Origin: Actinomadura darangshiensis
Lineage (GTDB): Bacteria; Actinomycetota; Actinomycetes; Streptosporangiales; Streptosporangiaceae
NCBI RefSeq assembly: GCF_004349235.1
Contig: NZ_SMKY01000073.1
Span: forward strand, 1 to 34,381
DNA: 34,381 bases
Direction: 5' to 3'
Below, piece by piece: positions 7,689 through 17,302 of this stretch. The notes beneath the pieces are model-generated. The model had not been told where the DNA came from, made no database searches, and saw nothing but the letters and a program-made list of their open reading frames with translations. The stretch's first letter is position 1. Every line of letters begins with the position of its first letter. The position numbers were made by a program, and so were the translations under genes.

Positions 7689-8326
7689 GGCAGCGGCAGG
7701 CGGAGCTTCTCGCGGAGCGTCCGCTGCACCTCGTCGATGCCCGGCCGCGCGTCCACCGTCACCACGTACTCCTTGCGGCCGAACAGCTCCAGGATCGGGT
7801 CGGTCTTGCCGTGGTAGTCGCGCAGCCGCCCGGCGAGCGCGTCCTCGGTGTCGTCCTCCCGGGTCACCAGCTCGCCCCCGCACACGTCGCATCGCCCCTC
7901 CTCGGTGGGGCGGTCGGCGATCAGGTTGTAGTCCATCCCGCAGCGCGAGCACAGCCGCCGTCCGAGCACGCGGCGGCGGACCTCCTCGTCCGGCAGGTCC
8001 AGGTGGATCACGCCGTCGATGTCGTAGCTCTCCAGGAAGAACTCCGTCTGCCTGCGGCTGCGCGGGAACCCGTCGACGACGAACCCGTAGTTCCAGTCGT
8101 GCTGGTCGAGCCGCTCCCGGACGACGCTCTCCGCGAGATCGTCACCGACCAGGTCGCCGGCCGCCATGATGCGCCGCACCTGCGCACCCAGCTTGGTGTG
8201 GTTCTTGACGTGCCAGCGGAAGATGTCGCCGACGCTGATGTGCACGATGTCCAGGTCCCGCGCCAGCAGCCCCGACTGCGTTCCCTTGCCGCTGCCGATG
8301 GCTCCGATGATCACGTACTTGCGCAT
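7685..8326 (-). CDS. adk: Adenylate kinase with zinc-ribbon LID
   Basis: A 213-residue nucleoside monophosphate kinase (AMP + ATP to 2 ADP). The P-loop is GAIGSGKGT (8-16), differing from the usual GPPGAGKGT. DGFPR (85-89) contributes to AMP binding. The LID domain carries Cys126, Cys129, Cys146 and Cys149, a zinc-binding set. It is not in the ribosomal-protein/secY operon where the housekeeping adk usually lies, and it is coupled to a PLP enzyme, so it may be a second, specialised adenylate kinase. No Shine-Dalgarno precedes the ATG; a TAGGCT hexamer 6 nt upstream suggests a leaderless message. Confidence 0.85.
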   Translation of the reverse strand: MRKYVIIGAIGSGKGTQSGLLARDLDIVHISVGDIFRWHVKNHTKLGAQVRRIMAAGDLVGDDLAESVVRERLDQHDWNYGFVVDGFPRSRRQTEFFLESYDIDGVIHLDLPDEEVRRRVLGRRLCSRCGMDYNLIADRPTEEGRCDVCGGELVTREDDTEDALAGRLRDYHGKTDPILELFGRKEYVVTVDARPGIDEVQRTLREKLRLPLP

Positions 8327-8332
8327 GGGGAG

Positions 8333-8338
8333 AGCCTA
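8333..8338 (-). promoter_or_regulatory. Candidate -10 element giving leaderless adk mRNA
   Basis: On the minus strand TAGGCT occupies 8338-8333, 6 nt before the adk ATG at 8326. A start site 7 nt downstream of this hexamer would fall on the ATG itself, matching the lack of a ribosome binding site. No good -35 hexamer is visible, so confidence is limited. Confidence 0.35.
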
Positions 8339-8355
8339 TGCGGGGCCCGTCCCGG

Positions 8356-8910
8356 TCACAGCGGGAGGCGCAGGCGGCGGCCCAGCCGGCGGAACCGCGA
8401 GCCCGGGATCTGCTCGGGCGACTCGTCCCGCACCGTCAGCGACTCCAGCAGCGCGTCGAACGCGGGCGGCCGGACGCACACCAGCGTCGCGCGGGCCCGC
8501 CGGGCGCAGTGCAGCCGCACCGACGGCCGCAGCAGCCGCGAGAACGGGCCGCGCGTCCCGCGCCCGACGACCAGGATGTCGTCGTCGCCCGCCAGCCGCA
8601 CCAGGGTCGCGCCCGGCTCGCCGACGAGCGCCAGCGCGCTCATGTCCACGCCGTCGGGCGGCCCGCCGCACACCTCCTGCAGCAGCCGCGCGATGAGCTC
8701 GGCGCCCGAGCCGCGCAGCGCCTCGGTGATGCCGCAGCCGAGCTGCCCGGCCGCCGACACGTGCGGCGGCAGCGGGGCGGCGTGCGCCACCAGCAGCGGC
8801 AGCCTCCGCAGCCGCGCCTCGCCGACCGCCCAGGACAGCGCGCAGCGCGCCCCCGCGGAGTCGTCCACCCCCACCACGACGCGGGGGCCGCCGTCGGGTC
8901 TCGCGATCAC
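8356..8910 (-). CDS. Universal stress protein (UspA-like) domain protein
   Basis: A 184-residue protein with the Usp fold. It starts RVVVGVDDSAGARCALSWAV, a typical first strand and helix, and ends DDILVVGRGTRGPFSRLLRPSV followed by ARATLVCVRP. The ATP-binding loop is only partly kept: the GxxG and G(S/T) endings are not canonical, so nucleotide binding is uncertain. GTG at 8910 is chosen because AGGAGGG lies 8 nt upstream. The C-terminal tail is Arg-rich. It is first in a minus-strand run with adk (29 nt away) and the PLP enzyme. Confidence 0.72.
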   Translation of the reverse strand: MIARPDGGPRVVVGVDDSAGARCALSWAVGEARLRRLPLLVAHAAPLPPHVSAAGQLGCGITEALRGSGAELIARLLQEVCGGPPDGVDMSALALVGEPGATLVRLAGDDDILVVGRGTRGPFSRLLRPSVRLHCARRARATLVCVRPPAFDALLESLTVRDESPEQIPGSRFRRLGRRLRLPL

Positions 8911-9061
8911 GGTCCGGTCCCTCCTGTGGCCGCCGGGTGACGACAGTCTAGACAGCAGGCATACCCGTTCCAGCGCGCAAGTTCTACGTTTTGGAAACAC
9001 GGGTTCGCGACGAAGGCGCGCCCGCTGGACCGCCCGGCGCCGCCCGGGGCACACTTCGGGT

Positions 9062-9559
9062 ATGGCCGCACCGCACGAGACCGACCCTTCCTGCGCCGTC
9101 GCGCACGGCGATGCCCCGCCCCCCTCGGGGGAGCGGACACTGGTCGCGGTGTTCGCCGGCCCCGTCGCCGACCACCTGCTGCGCTACGCGCCGGACCTCG
9201 GCTACCGGACGTTCCTCGTCGACCCCGACAAGGAGCGCGACGGCACCGCCGACCTCCCGCCGCTCGACGCCACCGCCGACGTCGTGGTGACCGACCACCA
9301 CCGCCCCGAGCTCGGGGCCGTCCTGCGGGACGTCCTGACGCAGCCGGTCCGGTGGGTCGGCGTGATGGGCAACCCCCGGCACCCCGCCCCGCACATCCCC
9401 GCGCTCACCGAGCTGGGCGTCCCCGCGGCCGACATCGCCCGCGTGCACCGCCCGATCGGCCTGAACATCGGCTCGAAGTCCCCGGCGGAGATCGCCATCG
9501 CGGCGCTCGCCGGCCTGATCGCCGACCGCAACGGCCGCTCCGGCGGCTTCGAGTTCTAG
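9062..9559 (+). CDS. Stand-alone XdhC/CoxI-family Rossmann domain protein
   Basis: A 165-residue protein matching the C-terminal Rossmann domain of XdhC, the factor that inserts sulfurated molybdenum cofactor into xanthine dehydrogenase-type enzymes. The signature VHRPIGLNIGSKSPAEIAIA lies near the end, and WVGVMGNPRHP occupies the usual VGxxGSxR position. The N-terminal XdhC_CoxI domain is missing, and no molybdenum hydroxylase gene is in the window, so the role is unclear. ATG at 9062 is the first plausible start. The 151-nt region between it and the divergent usp gene contains no strong promoter by eye. Confidence 0.65.
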   Translation: MAAPHETDPSCAVAHGDAPPPSGERTLVAVFAGPVADHLLRYAPDLGYRTFLVDPDKERDGTADLPPLDATADVVVTDHHRPELGAVLRDVLTQPVRWVGVMGNPRHPAPHIPALTELGVPAADIARVHRPIGLNIGSKSPAEIAIAALAGLIADRNGRSGGFEF

Positions 9560-9571
9560 CGCCGCGCGTTC

Positions 9572-12275
9572 CTAGCAGGGCGGGTCGAAGGGCTCGGATC
9601 CCAGATGGCGGCGCCACTCCGCCTCGGTGACCGGCGTTCCCGCCGTCGCGCAGATCCGGCCGGCGACCTCGGCCGGGTCCAGGTTCCACAGCCTGGCCTC
9701 GCGTCCCGCCCCGGCGGTGACCAGGAGGGGCCGCCGCGTTCCGGCGACGTCGATGTAGAGCGCCTCCTCGGACCCGCCGAGGGTCGCCAGCATGGACGGA
9801 CGGGACGGCGTGGAGGTGTCCCACAGCCAGATGGTCCCGTCGCCGGCGGCCGCCGCGAGCACGTCGCCCGGACCGTAGGCGAGCGAGTAGATGTAGTTCG
9901 TCGGCCCGCGCAGGCGTCGCGCCAGCGCACGCGGGTGCGTGCGGTCATGGAGATCCCAGAGGACGACGGTGCTGTCGGCGCCGGCGGTGGCCAGCGTCCG
10001 GCCGTCCGCGCTGAACACCACCGCGAACACGTAGTTCTCGTACGCGGTCAGGGGCCGGCCCAGCATGACCGGATGCCGGGCGTCGGAGACGTCCCACAGC
10101 AGGACGGTGTTGCCCGCCGTACCGTAGGCGAGCGTCCGCCCGTCCGGGCTGAACGCGGCCTGGAAGGCGTAGTTGGCCGCGCCGGACAGCACGGCGGCGC
10201 GCCGCGGCGCACGCGGGTCGCTCACGTCCCACAGCCGTGCGGCGCCTTCGGTGGTGCCGATCGCGAGCGTGCCGGCGTCCGGGCTCAGCGCGGCGGCTCC
10301 GGACGCCGTCCCGGCCCGGCCGCGTCCTCGATCGCCGGGCCGAGCGGCGCGGGGCGGCGCGGGTCGGCCACCGACCACAGCCGCGCGGTGCCGGACTGGC
10401 CCGCCAGCGCGAGGACGCGGCCGTCGCCGCTCAGCCCCGCGGCGAAGATCCCGCCCTCGGGTCCCTCGATGACCGGCCCGGGGAGGTCCCAGATCCTGGC
10501 GGTGCCGTCGGCGGCCGCGGTGGCGAGCGCGCCCGACCGCAGGAACGCCACCGCCGTCACCGGACCCGGGTGCGGCAGCGTCGTCCGCAGCGTCCGGCCG
10601 GGAAGGTCCCAGACCCACACCTGCCCGTCGGAGCTCGCGGCGGCCAGCGACCGGCCGTCCGGGGCGAAGGCCACCCCGTTGACCCACGTCTTCGGGCCCT
10701 TCAGCGGCGCGCCGGCCGGCACGGCCCGCGAACCGTCCATCCGCCACAGCCGGACGCCCCCGTCCCCGTTGCCCGCCGCCAGCGCCGTCCCGTCGGGGCT
10801 GAACGCGACCGCCAGGACCGATTTCGCGCCCGCGGGCAGTGAACGGCCCAGGGGCTTGCGGCGGGCCACGTCCACGAGCCGGACCTCGCCGCTTCGAATC
10901 CCGCGGCGAGCGTCCGGCCGTCCGGGCTGAACGCCACGGTGTGCGCCGGTGCCGCCCCCTCCACCAGGACCCGGCCGCCCGGCTCGGGACGTGCCAGGTC
11001 CCAGACGCGGACGGTCTTGTCGGCACTGGCCGCGACGAGGGTCTCGCCGGCTGGGTCGAACGCCACCGCGTACACGGTGCTGCGCGGCCCGGTGAGCGCA
11101 CGGGCGGCCCCGCCGAGCCGCCGCACCATCAGCGTGCCCCCGCCGCCGCCGTCGGCGACCATCGTGCCGTCCGGGCTGAATGCCACGCTGTAGACGGTGT
11201 CGGAGTGGCCGCCGAGCGGCCCGCCGATCTGCACGGGATGCCCGCGGTCGGCGATGTTCCAGAGCGTGCGGCCGTCCCCGGCGACGGCCACCGCCTGCAG
11301 GACGCCGTGCGCGCCCGCGATCCGGGTCACGGCCGGACCGGAGAAGGACTCCAGCAGGCCGGCCCGCGCCTCCGGGGTGCGCGCGACCCGGTAGGCGGCC
11401 AGCGCGGTCTGGTTCGCGAGGGCCACGTCCTTCTCGCGCAGCTTCCCGGACTCGGCCGCGACCTGCCGCGACACCGCGGCGTCGCGCTGCCGGTCGGCGG
11501 TGCGCCGCTGGTGCAGCGTGACCGCCGCCAGGCCGAGCGCCAGCAGCGACACCGCCGACAGGACGGCGATCAGCCGCCGCCCGCGCCGCACCAGCCGGCG
11601 GGTGGCCCGCGCCTCCGCGTCCCGCTGCTCCACCGAGGCGGCCAGGAAGCGCAGCTCCTGGTCGTTCAGCCCGGCGCCCCGCCGCGGGTCGGCGGCGAGG
11701 TCCTCGCTCTCGGCGAGCCACGCCCCGCGCAGCAGGGTCCCCGGGTCGCGGCCCGACTCCTCCCACGCCGTCGCGCCCGCGGTGAGCCGGTGGTGGGTGC
11801 GCAGCCCCGCCCGGTCGGCCTCCAGCCAGGAGCGCAGCCGCGGCCAGGCGAACAGCAGCGCCTCGTGGGCGATCTCGACGCCGTTGGCGCCGGCGGTGAC
11901 CAGGCGCTCCCCGACGAACAGGTCGAGGACGTCCCGGACGCCCTCCCCGAGTTCGCGCTCGGCCACCCGGCGCCGGGTCACGCCCGTGTCGTCGGCGATG
12001 TGCACGAGCCGCAGGAACAGCCGCCGGGCGATGTCGCGCTCCGCCGCGTCCAGCGCGCGGTAGACCCGGTCGGCCGTGGCGGCGACGGCGCCCTCGATCC
12101 CGCCGCTCTCGCGGTAGCCGGCGATGGTGAGCGTCCCCTGCCGCTGCCGCTCCCACGTCGACAGCAGCGCGTGCGACAGCAGCGGCAGCGTGCCGCTCTC
12201 GTGGGCGGCGCCGCTCCGCGCGCCCGGTGCCGGGCTCACCTCGCGCAGCAGCAGATCCGCCAGCCCGGGGATCAT
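9572..12275 (-). pseudogene. nSTAND1/transmembrane/WD40 protein gene, 5'-truncated and frameshifted
   Basis: Remnant of a large actinobacterial STAND protein. The reading frame begins at ATG 12275 directly in the distal NTPase/winged-helix region (LPLLSHALLSTWERQRQG, then VEIAHEALLFAWPRLRSWL). The expected upstream 300 or so residues with Walker A and B are absent. A transmembrane helix follows (LIAVLSAVSLLALGLAAV), a coiled linker, and about 13 WD40 repeats (for example VAFSPDGTALAAGNGDGG). Two single-base losses interrupt it: near 10894, between LAAGFE and SGEVRLVDV, and near 10297, between GPAIED and ALSPDAGTL. The last frame ends with the family-typical EAEWRRHL and FDPPC. Intact relatives are membrane-anchored signalling or defence ATPases. 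A sequencing error is the alternative to decay. Confidence 0.8.
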
Positions 12276-14990
12276 GACAGGTGAAGGCGGGCACCCGGCC
12301 ATGATGAGCGACCGCGAGTACGCATCCGACGGCGACGACGAGCGCGACGGCCCGGCGGGCCTCGCCCGGCGCCGCCGCCCCGGCGGACCGGGCGGCGGCG
12401 CACTTCCACGACCCCGTGCACGCCGACGGCGACATCGTCGCGGGGGACAAGATCGTCCAGCATCCGGCACCCCGGTTCGCGCCGCCCGCGCGGCAGCTGC
12501 CCGCGGCGCCCCGCGACTTCGTCGGGCGGGCGCTGGAGCTCGCCGCGATGGACGAGGCGCTCGCCTCGGCCGGCGACACGGCGGGCGAGCGCGGCTCGGC
12601 GACCGTGGTGCAGATCCACGGCATGGCCGGCGTCGGCAAGACGTCGCTGGTCCTGCACTGGGCCCACCGCAACGCCGGCCGCTTCGACGAGCACGTCTTC
12701 CTCGATCTGCACGGCCCGTCGCGGAACGCGGCGACGCCCGCGCGGGCGCTGTTCCGGCAGCTGTGCGACCTCGGCCTGGCGGCCGGCGACATCCCGGCGG
12801 ACGAGGCCCGCCGCGCCGCCCTGTTCCGGTCCCTCGTGGCCGAGCGCCGCGTCCTGCTGGTGCTCGACAACGCCGCGGACGCCGGCCAGATCGTCCCGCT
12901 GGTCCCCGGCGGGCCCGGCTGGAGGGCCTGGTCGCGCGGTTCGGCGCCGTGTCGGTCCCGGTCGACCCGCTCACCACCGACGAGTCCCGCACGCTCGTGA
13001 CGCGGCTGCTCGGCGGCGACCGCGGCGAGCGGGAGCCGCAGGCGGTCGCTGACCTCGCCGACTCGTGCGCGCGGCTGCCGCTCGCCATCCGCATCGCGAC
13101 GGTCGGGCTCGCCGCCGAGCCGACCGGCTCGGTGGCGGCGGCGGTGGACGAGCTGACCTGCGGCGGCAGGCTCGACGCGCTCGCCCTCGACGAGGACGCG
13201 GGCCTCGCCGTCCGGCCCGCCTTCGACCTGTCTACGACGGGCTGACCGCCCGGGAGCAGGGCGTCTTCCGGATGCTCGGCCTGCTGCACGGCTACGACTT
13301 CGGCGCCGAGAGCCTCGCCGCGCTGCTCGCCGTGCCCGTCCGGGAGGCCCGCGGGCTGCTGCGCGGCCTCGTCCGCCGGCATCTCGGCGAGCACGGGACG
13401 CCCGGCCGGTTCCGCCTCCACGAGCTGCTCAGCGGGTACGCGGCCGAGCGGCTCGCCCGCGAGGACGGGACCGCGGCCGACCCCGCCGCCCGGCGCCTGC
13501 TCGACTGGTACCTGACCCGCGTGCGGGAGGCCGCGGCGGCGCTCGGGCCCTCGGCGACCGGCCCCGCGGCCGGGGCGGCGCCGCCCTCCCCGGGCACCGC
13601 CGCGGCGGCGCTCGCCTGGTTCGAGGCGGAGCGGGCGGCCGTGGTCGCGATGGCCCGCCAGGCGGCCGAGCGCGGCGGGCCGGCACTCGCCTGGCGGTTC
13701 GCCGACGCGCTGTTCCACCTGCTCAGGCGGACAAGCACGGCGCCGACAACCTGGAGGTGCACCGGCTCGGCCTGGCCGCCGCGCGGGCCGCGGGCGACCG
13801 GCGCTCCGAGGCGCTCATGCTCGACCAGCTCGCCGTCGTGCACTGCGACCGCGGCAACCACGCCGAGGCCGCCGAGGACGCGAAGGCGGCGTACGAGGTC
13901 TTCACCGAGCTCGGCGACCACCGCCGGGCGGGGTGGGCGCTCAACACGCGCTCGCGCGTCGGACGGCTGTGCTGCCGCTACCAGGAGGCCCTCGACTACG
14001 GGGAGCACGCGCTGGAGGTCCTGACGGAGGAGCGCGACCGGCAGGGCGCCGGGCAGGCGCTCGAGCAGATCGAGCAGGTGCACTGGCGGCTCGCGCACCA
14101 CCGGACCGCGCTCCGGTACGCGCGCGAGTCGCTGCGCGTGCACCGGGAGCTGCGGGGCGGCGCCGGCGAGGCCGACGCGCTGGAGATGATCTCCCGCATC
14201 CTGCGCCGCCTCGGCCGCGTCGACCGCGCCCTGCACTACGCGCGGCGGGCGCTCGACGTCCGCGAGCGGCTCGGCGACCGGCGGGGCCAGGGCGAGGTCC
14301 TCGACGGCATGTCCCGCGCGCTGCGCTGCAGCGGCCGCCTCGACGAGGCGCTGCGGCACGCGGAGGACGCGCTGCGCATCCGCGAGGACATCGGGGACCT
14401 GACCGGGGTCGCCGTCAGCCTCATCAGCCGCGCCCGCGTCCTGGAGAACCTGGGCGACTGCCCGGCGGCCTTCGCCGACGCCACCCGCGCCCTCCGGATC
14501 TGCCAGGACTTCCGCGACCAGTACGGGGAGGCGGAGGCGCTGTGCACCATCGTCCAGTTCCACCACGACTCCGGGCAGTACGAGACGGCCATCCGGCACG
14601 CCCGCCACGCCCTGGCCATCAGGGACCGGATCGGGGACGAGCACGGGGTGGCGTCGGCGCTGAACCTCATCGCGCTGGTGGAGCGGCGGCTCGGCCGGCA
14701 CGCGGACGCCCGCCGCGACGTCGACCGGGCCCTCGCCCTCCAGCGCAGGATGAAGGACGGGTACGGGCTCGGCAAGACGCTGAACAACCTCGCCGAGATC
14801 GAGCGCAGCGCGGGCCGGTACGGCGAGGCCCTCGCGCACGCTGTCGCCGCCTTCGCCATCCACGCGAGGGCCGGCGTCGGCCGCGGCGAGCGCATCGCCT
14901 AGGGCGCCAGCCTCGCGACCATCGCCCGGATCCAGTGCAGGATGGGCGACCACGAGGCGGCGCTGCGGCACGCCGGCGAGGCGCTGCGCG

Positions 14991-15638
14991 TCCAGCGCGA
15001 GACCGCCGACCGGTACGGGCAGGGCGTGACCCTGGACGTCCTCGCCCGGCTCGGCATCCGCACGGGCGGCTACGCCGACGCCGCCGGCCGGGCCGAGGAG
15101 TCGCTGCGGATCCGCCGCGAGATCGGCGACCGGCGCGGGATCGCCGAGAGCACCGCCAAGATCGCGCTCGTCCGCTGGCACCAGAGCTGCTACGACGAGG
15201 CCCGCTCCCGCGCCCGGGAGGCGCTCGCGATCCAGCGGGAGATCGGTGACCTCGCCGGGGCCAGCAGCGCCCTGTACGTCCTCGCCCGCATCCACGCGCG
15301 CACCGCCCGCTACACGCGGGCGCGGGAGTGCGCCCAGGAGTCGCTGGACATCTGCCGCCGCACCGGCGACCGGCACGGCGAGACCGACGACCTGCTCACG
15401 CTCGCCCACATCGACCGCAGGCAGGCCCGCTACGGCCGCGCGCTGCGGACGGCCCTCGAGGTCGCCGCCGGCCTCGCCCTGCGGGCGCTTGCCCTGCACC
15501 GCGAGATCGACGACCGCCGCGGCGAGGCCGACAGCCTCGGCACCCTCGCGCACGCGCGGTGGCGGCTCGGGGACGAGCAGGCGGCGCTGGCGGCGCTGCG
15601 GATCCAGCGGGAGACCGCCGACCGGTACGGGCAGGGCG
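14991..15638 (+). repeat. Near-identical 36-nt direct repeats within the TPR array
   Basis: Positions 14991-15026 and 15603-15638 match at 35 of 36 nt and encode the same TPR boundary (QRETADRYGQG). They lie 612 nt apart. Neighbouring TPR units are far less similar at the DNA level, so this pair reflects recent duplication or gene conversion. Confidence 0.8.
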
Positions 15639-15880
15639 AGATCCTCGACCTGCTCGCCCGCATCCACCGCAACGCCGGGCGCTACCCCGAGGCGCTCGCG
15701 CTGGTCACCCGGGCCCTCGCGCTGCGCCGCGAGATCGGCGACCGCCGCGGCGCGGCCGACAGCCTGAACACGCTTTCGCGCCTCATGCGGCGGCTCGGCG
15801 AGACCGCCGAGGCGCTCGGCCACGGCCGCAGGGCGCTGGTGATCCGGTACGAGATCGACGACCGCCGCGGCGAGGCCGAC
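15503..15880 (+). repeat. Identical 30-nt direct repeats within the TPR array
   Basis: Positions 15503-15532 and 15851-15880 are identical over 30 nt and encode EIDDRRGEAD at the start of two TPR units, 348 nt apart. A third, slightly diverged copy begins near 15729. The spacing is close to a multiple of the 120-nt repeat, disturbed by one long (48-residue) and one short (36-residue) unit. Confidence 0.8.
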
Positions 15881-16310
15881 ACCCTCGACAACCTCGCCCG
15901 CGTGCACGAGGCCGCGGGCGGCCACGAGGAGGCCCTCCGGCACGCGCTCGGCGCGCTGGAGATCCAGGCCCGCATCGGCGACCGGTGGGGGCGGGGCCGC
16001 AGCCTCCTGCTGCTGGGCCGGCTTCAACTGGTGCTCGGCCGGCGCGAGGAGGCGCGCCGGTACCTGGTGCAGGCGGCGGCCGTCTGCGCGAAGACCGGGG
16101 ACGGGGCGGCCGCGGACGACGCCCGCGAGCTGCTGGCGGACCTGCTGGGCTGAGCACGGCAGGTACGCCGGACCGGAGGACGGCCGGGACCGGACGCGTA
16201 GAATTGCGGTGTCGCCCCTGTTCTGTCGGTGGGCTCGTCTACGGTCGGGAACGACGAGGCACGCTGGCCCGCCGTCCGGGCGACGCCGCCGAGCAGAGGT
16301 GATGACCACC

Positions 16311-17288
16311 ATGGCGAACAGCACCATCGACACAGACCGCGACTTCCAGGAGCTCGCCGACCCGTACCGGCGCGAGCTGCTGGCGCACTGCTACCGGATG
16401 CTCGGCTCGATCCACGACGCCGAAGACCTGGTGCAGGAGACGTATCTGCGGGCGTGGCGCTCCTACGGCGACTTCGAGGGGCGCTCCTCGCTGCGGACGT
16501 GGCTGTACCGGATCGCCACGAACGTGTGCCTGACGGCGATCGACCAGCGCGGCAGGCGCCCCATGCCGACCGGGTTGGGCGGGCCGAGCGACGAGCCGGA
16601 GCGGCCCGTCGTGGCCGCCGACGAGGTGCCGTGGCTGGAGCCCGTCCCCGACAGCGTGCTCGGCGCCGACGCCGCCGACCCCGCCACGATCGTCGCCGCG
16701 CGGGAGAGCACCCGGCTGGCGTTCGTCGCCGCCCTGCAGCATCTGCCCGCCAAGCAGCGGGTCGTGCTGATCCTGCGGGACGTGCTGAAGTGGCGGGCCG
16801 CGGAGGTCGCCGAGCTGCTCGACACCTCCACCGCCGCGGTCAACAGCGCGCTGCAGCGGGCGCGGGCGCAGCTGGAGCAGGACGCGCCGATGCGCGACCG
16901 GCTGGTCGAGCCGACCGGCCCGGACCAGCGCGACTTGCTCGAACGCTACGCCAAGGCGTTCGAGGACGCCGACATCACCGGGCTCATCGAGCTGTTCAAG
17001 AAGGACATCATCTGGGAGATGCCGCCGTTCCCCGAGTGGTTCCTCGGCGCGGAGAACGTCGTCCGGCTCATCATCGCGCAGTGCGCGCCCACTCCGGGCG
17101 AGCTGCGGATGGTGCCGGCCGCCGCGAACGGGCAGCCCGCCTTCGGGCTGTACAGGCGCGACGAGAACGGCGTGCACCTGCCGTACCACCTGCAGGTGCT
17201 CAGCGTCACCGGCGACGGCGTCGCGCACGCGTCGGTGTTCTTCGACACGAGCCTGTTCCCCCTGTTCGGGCTGCCCGAACGGCTCTGA
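16311..17288 (+). CDS. sigG: ECF sigma factor SigG-like, with C-terminal SnoaL domain
   Basis: A 325-residue extracytoplasmic-function sigma factor closely resembling mycobacterial SigG. Sigma region 2 includes YRRELLAHCYRMLGSIHDAEDLVQET, and WRSYGDFEGRSSLRTWLYRIATNVCL follows. Region 4 has LQHLPAKQRVVLILRDVLKWRAAEVAELLDTSTAAVNSALQRAR. After about residue 205 comes an NTF2/SnoaL-like domain (LLERYAKAFEDADITGLIELF, then WEMPPFPEWFLG), which in related ECF groups modulates activity in place of an anti-sigma factor. GAGGTGAT before ATG 16311 favours that start; ATG 16302 is in frame but overlaps the site. A TAGAAT hexamer at 16199-16204 may be its -10, without a clear -35. Confidence 0.85.
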   Translation: MANSTIDTDRDFQELADPYRRELLAHCYRMLGSIHDAEDLVQETYLRAWRSYGDFEGRSSLRTWLYRIATNVCLTAIDQRGRRPMPTGLGGPSDEPERPVVAADEVPWLEPVPDSVLGADAADPATIVAARESTRLAFVAALQHLPAKQRVVLILRDVLKWRAAEVAELLDTSTAAVNSALQRARAQLEQDAPMRDRLVEPTGPDQRDLLERYAKAFEDADITGLIELFKKDIIWEMPPFPEWFLGAENVVRLIIAQCAPTPGELRMVPAAANGQPAFGLYRRDENGVHLPYHLQVLSVTGDGVAHASVFFDTSLFPLFGLPERL

Positions 17289-17302
17289 CCGCGACCCCCG
17301 TC

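Larger units (their letters stand above)
12416..16153 (+). pseudogene. STAND (NB-ARC-like) NTPase-TPR gene with three frame changes and a stop
   Basis: Starts at GTG 12416 with a short leader (MHADGDIVAGDKIVQ) then RQLPAAPRDFVGR, Walker A GMAGVGKTS (69-77) and Walker B RVLLVLDNA (145-153). Frame breaks follow. Near 12918, after LVPGGPG, the strand carrying the usual VTSR sensor is missing and the next frame resumes at RLEGLVAR. Near 13232 one base is lost within FDLS/YDGLTAREQ. Near 13728 one base is lost before DKHGADNLEVH. TAG at 14900-14902 interrupts TPR unit 10, and the same frame continues to 16153. The C-terminus is about 19 TPR units of 40 residues (RDxxGEAxxLxxLAxIHxxxGxYxEAL). Such proteins sense a ligand by the TPRs and switch through the NTPase. 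All frame changes are -1 in sense; sequencing error cannot be excluded. Confidence 0.78.

Noticed and set aside
8947..8954. GTCTAGAC palindrome between usp and the XdhC-like gene
   Set aside because: Symmetry ends after 8 bp and no spaced promoter elements surround it; too short to call an operator.
10889..10905. tRNA T-loop-like GCTTCGAATCCCG
   Set aside because: It lies in the WD40 coding sequence, and no acceptor, D or anticodon stems surround it; the resemblance is by chance.
9572..12275. Programmed frameshifting as explanation for the WD40 gene
   Set aside because: No slippery heptamer or downstream structure is evident at either site, and the 5' NTPase half is missing as well.
16210..16239. 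ECF-type autoregulatory promoter (TGTCGCC … CGTC) before sigG
   Set aside because: Spacing of 19 nt and weak -35 similarity make it no better than chance in GC-rich DNA.
13292..16333. Long minus-strand open frame (about 1,000 codons) opposite the TPR array
   Set aside because: Repetitive, with no recognisable domain; it mirrors the TPR repeats in an antisense frame of GC-rich DNA.
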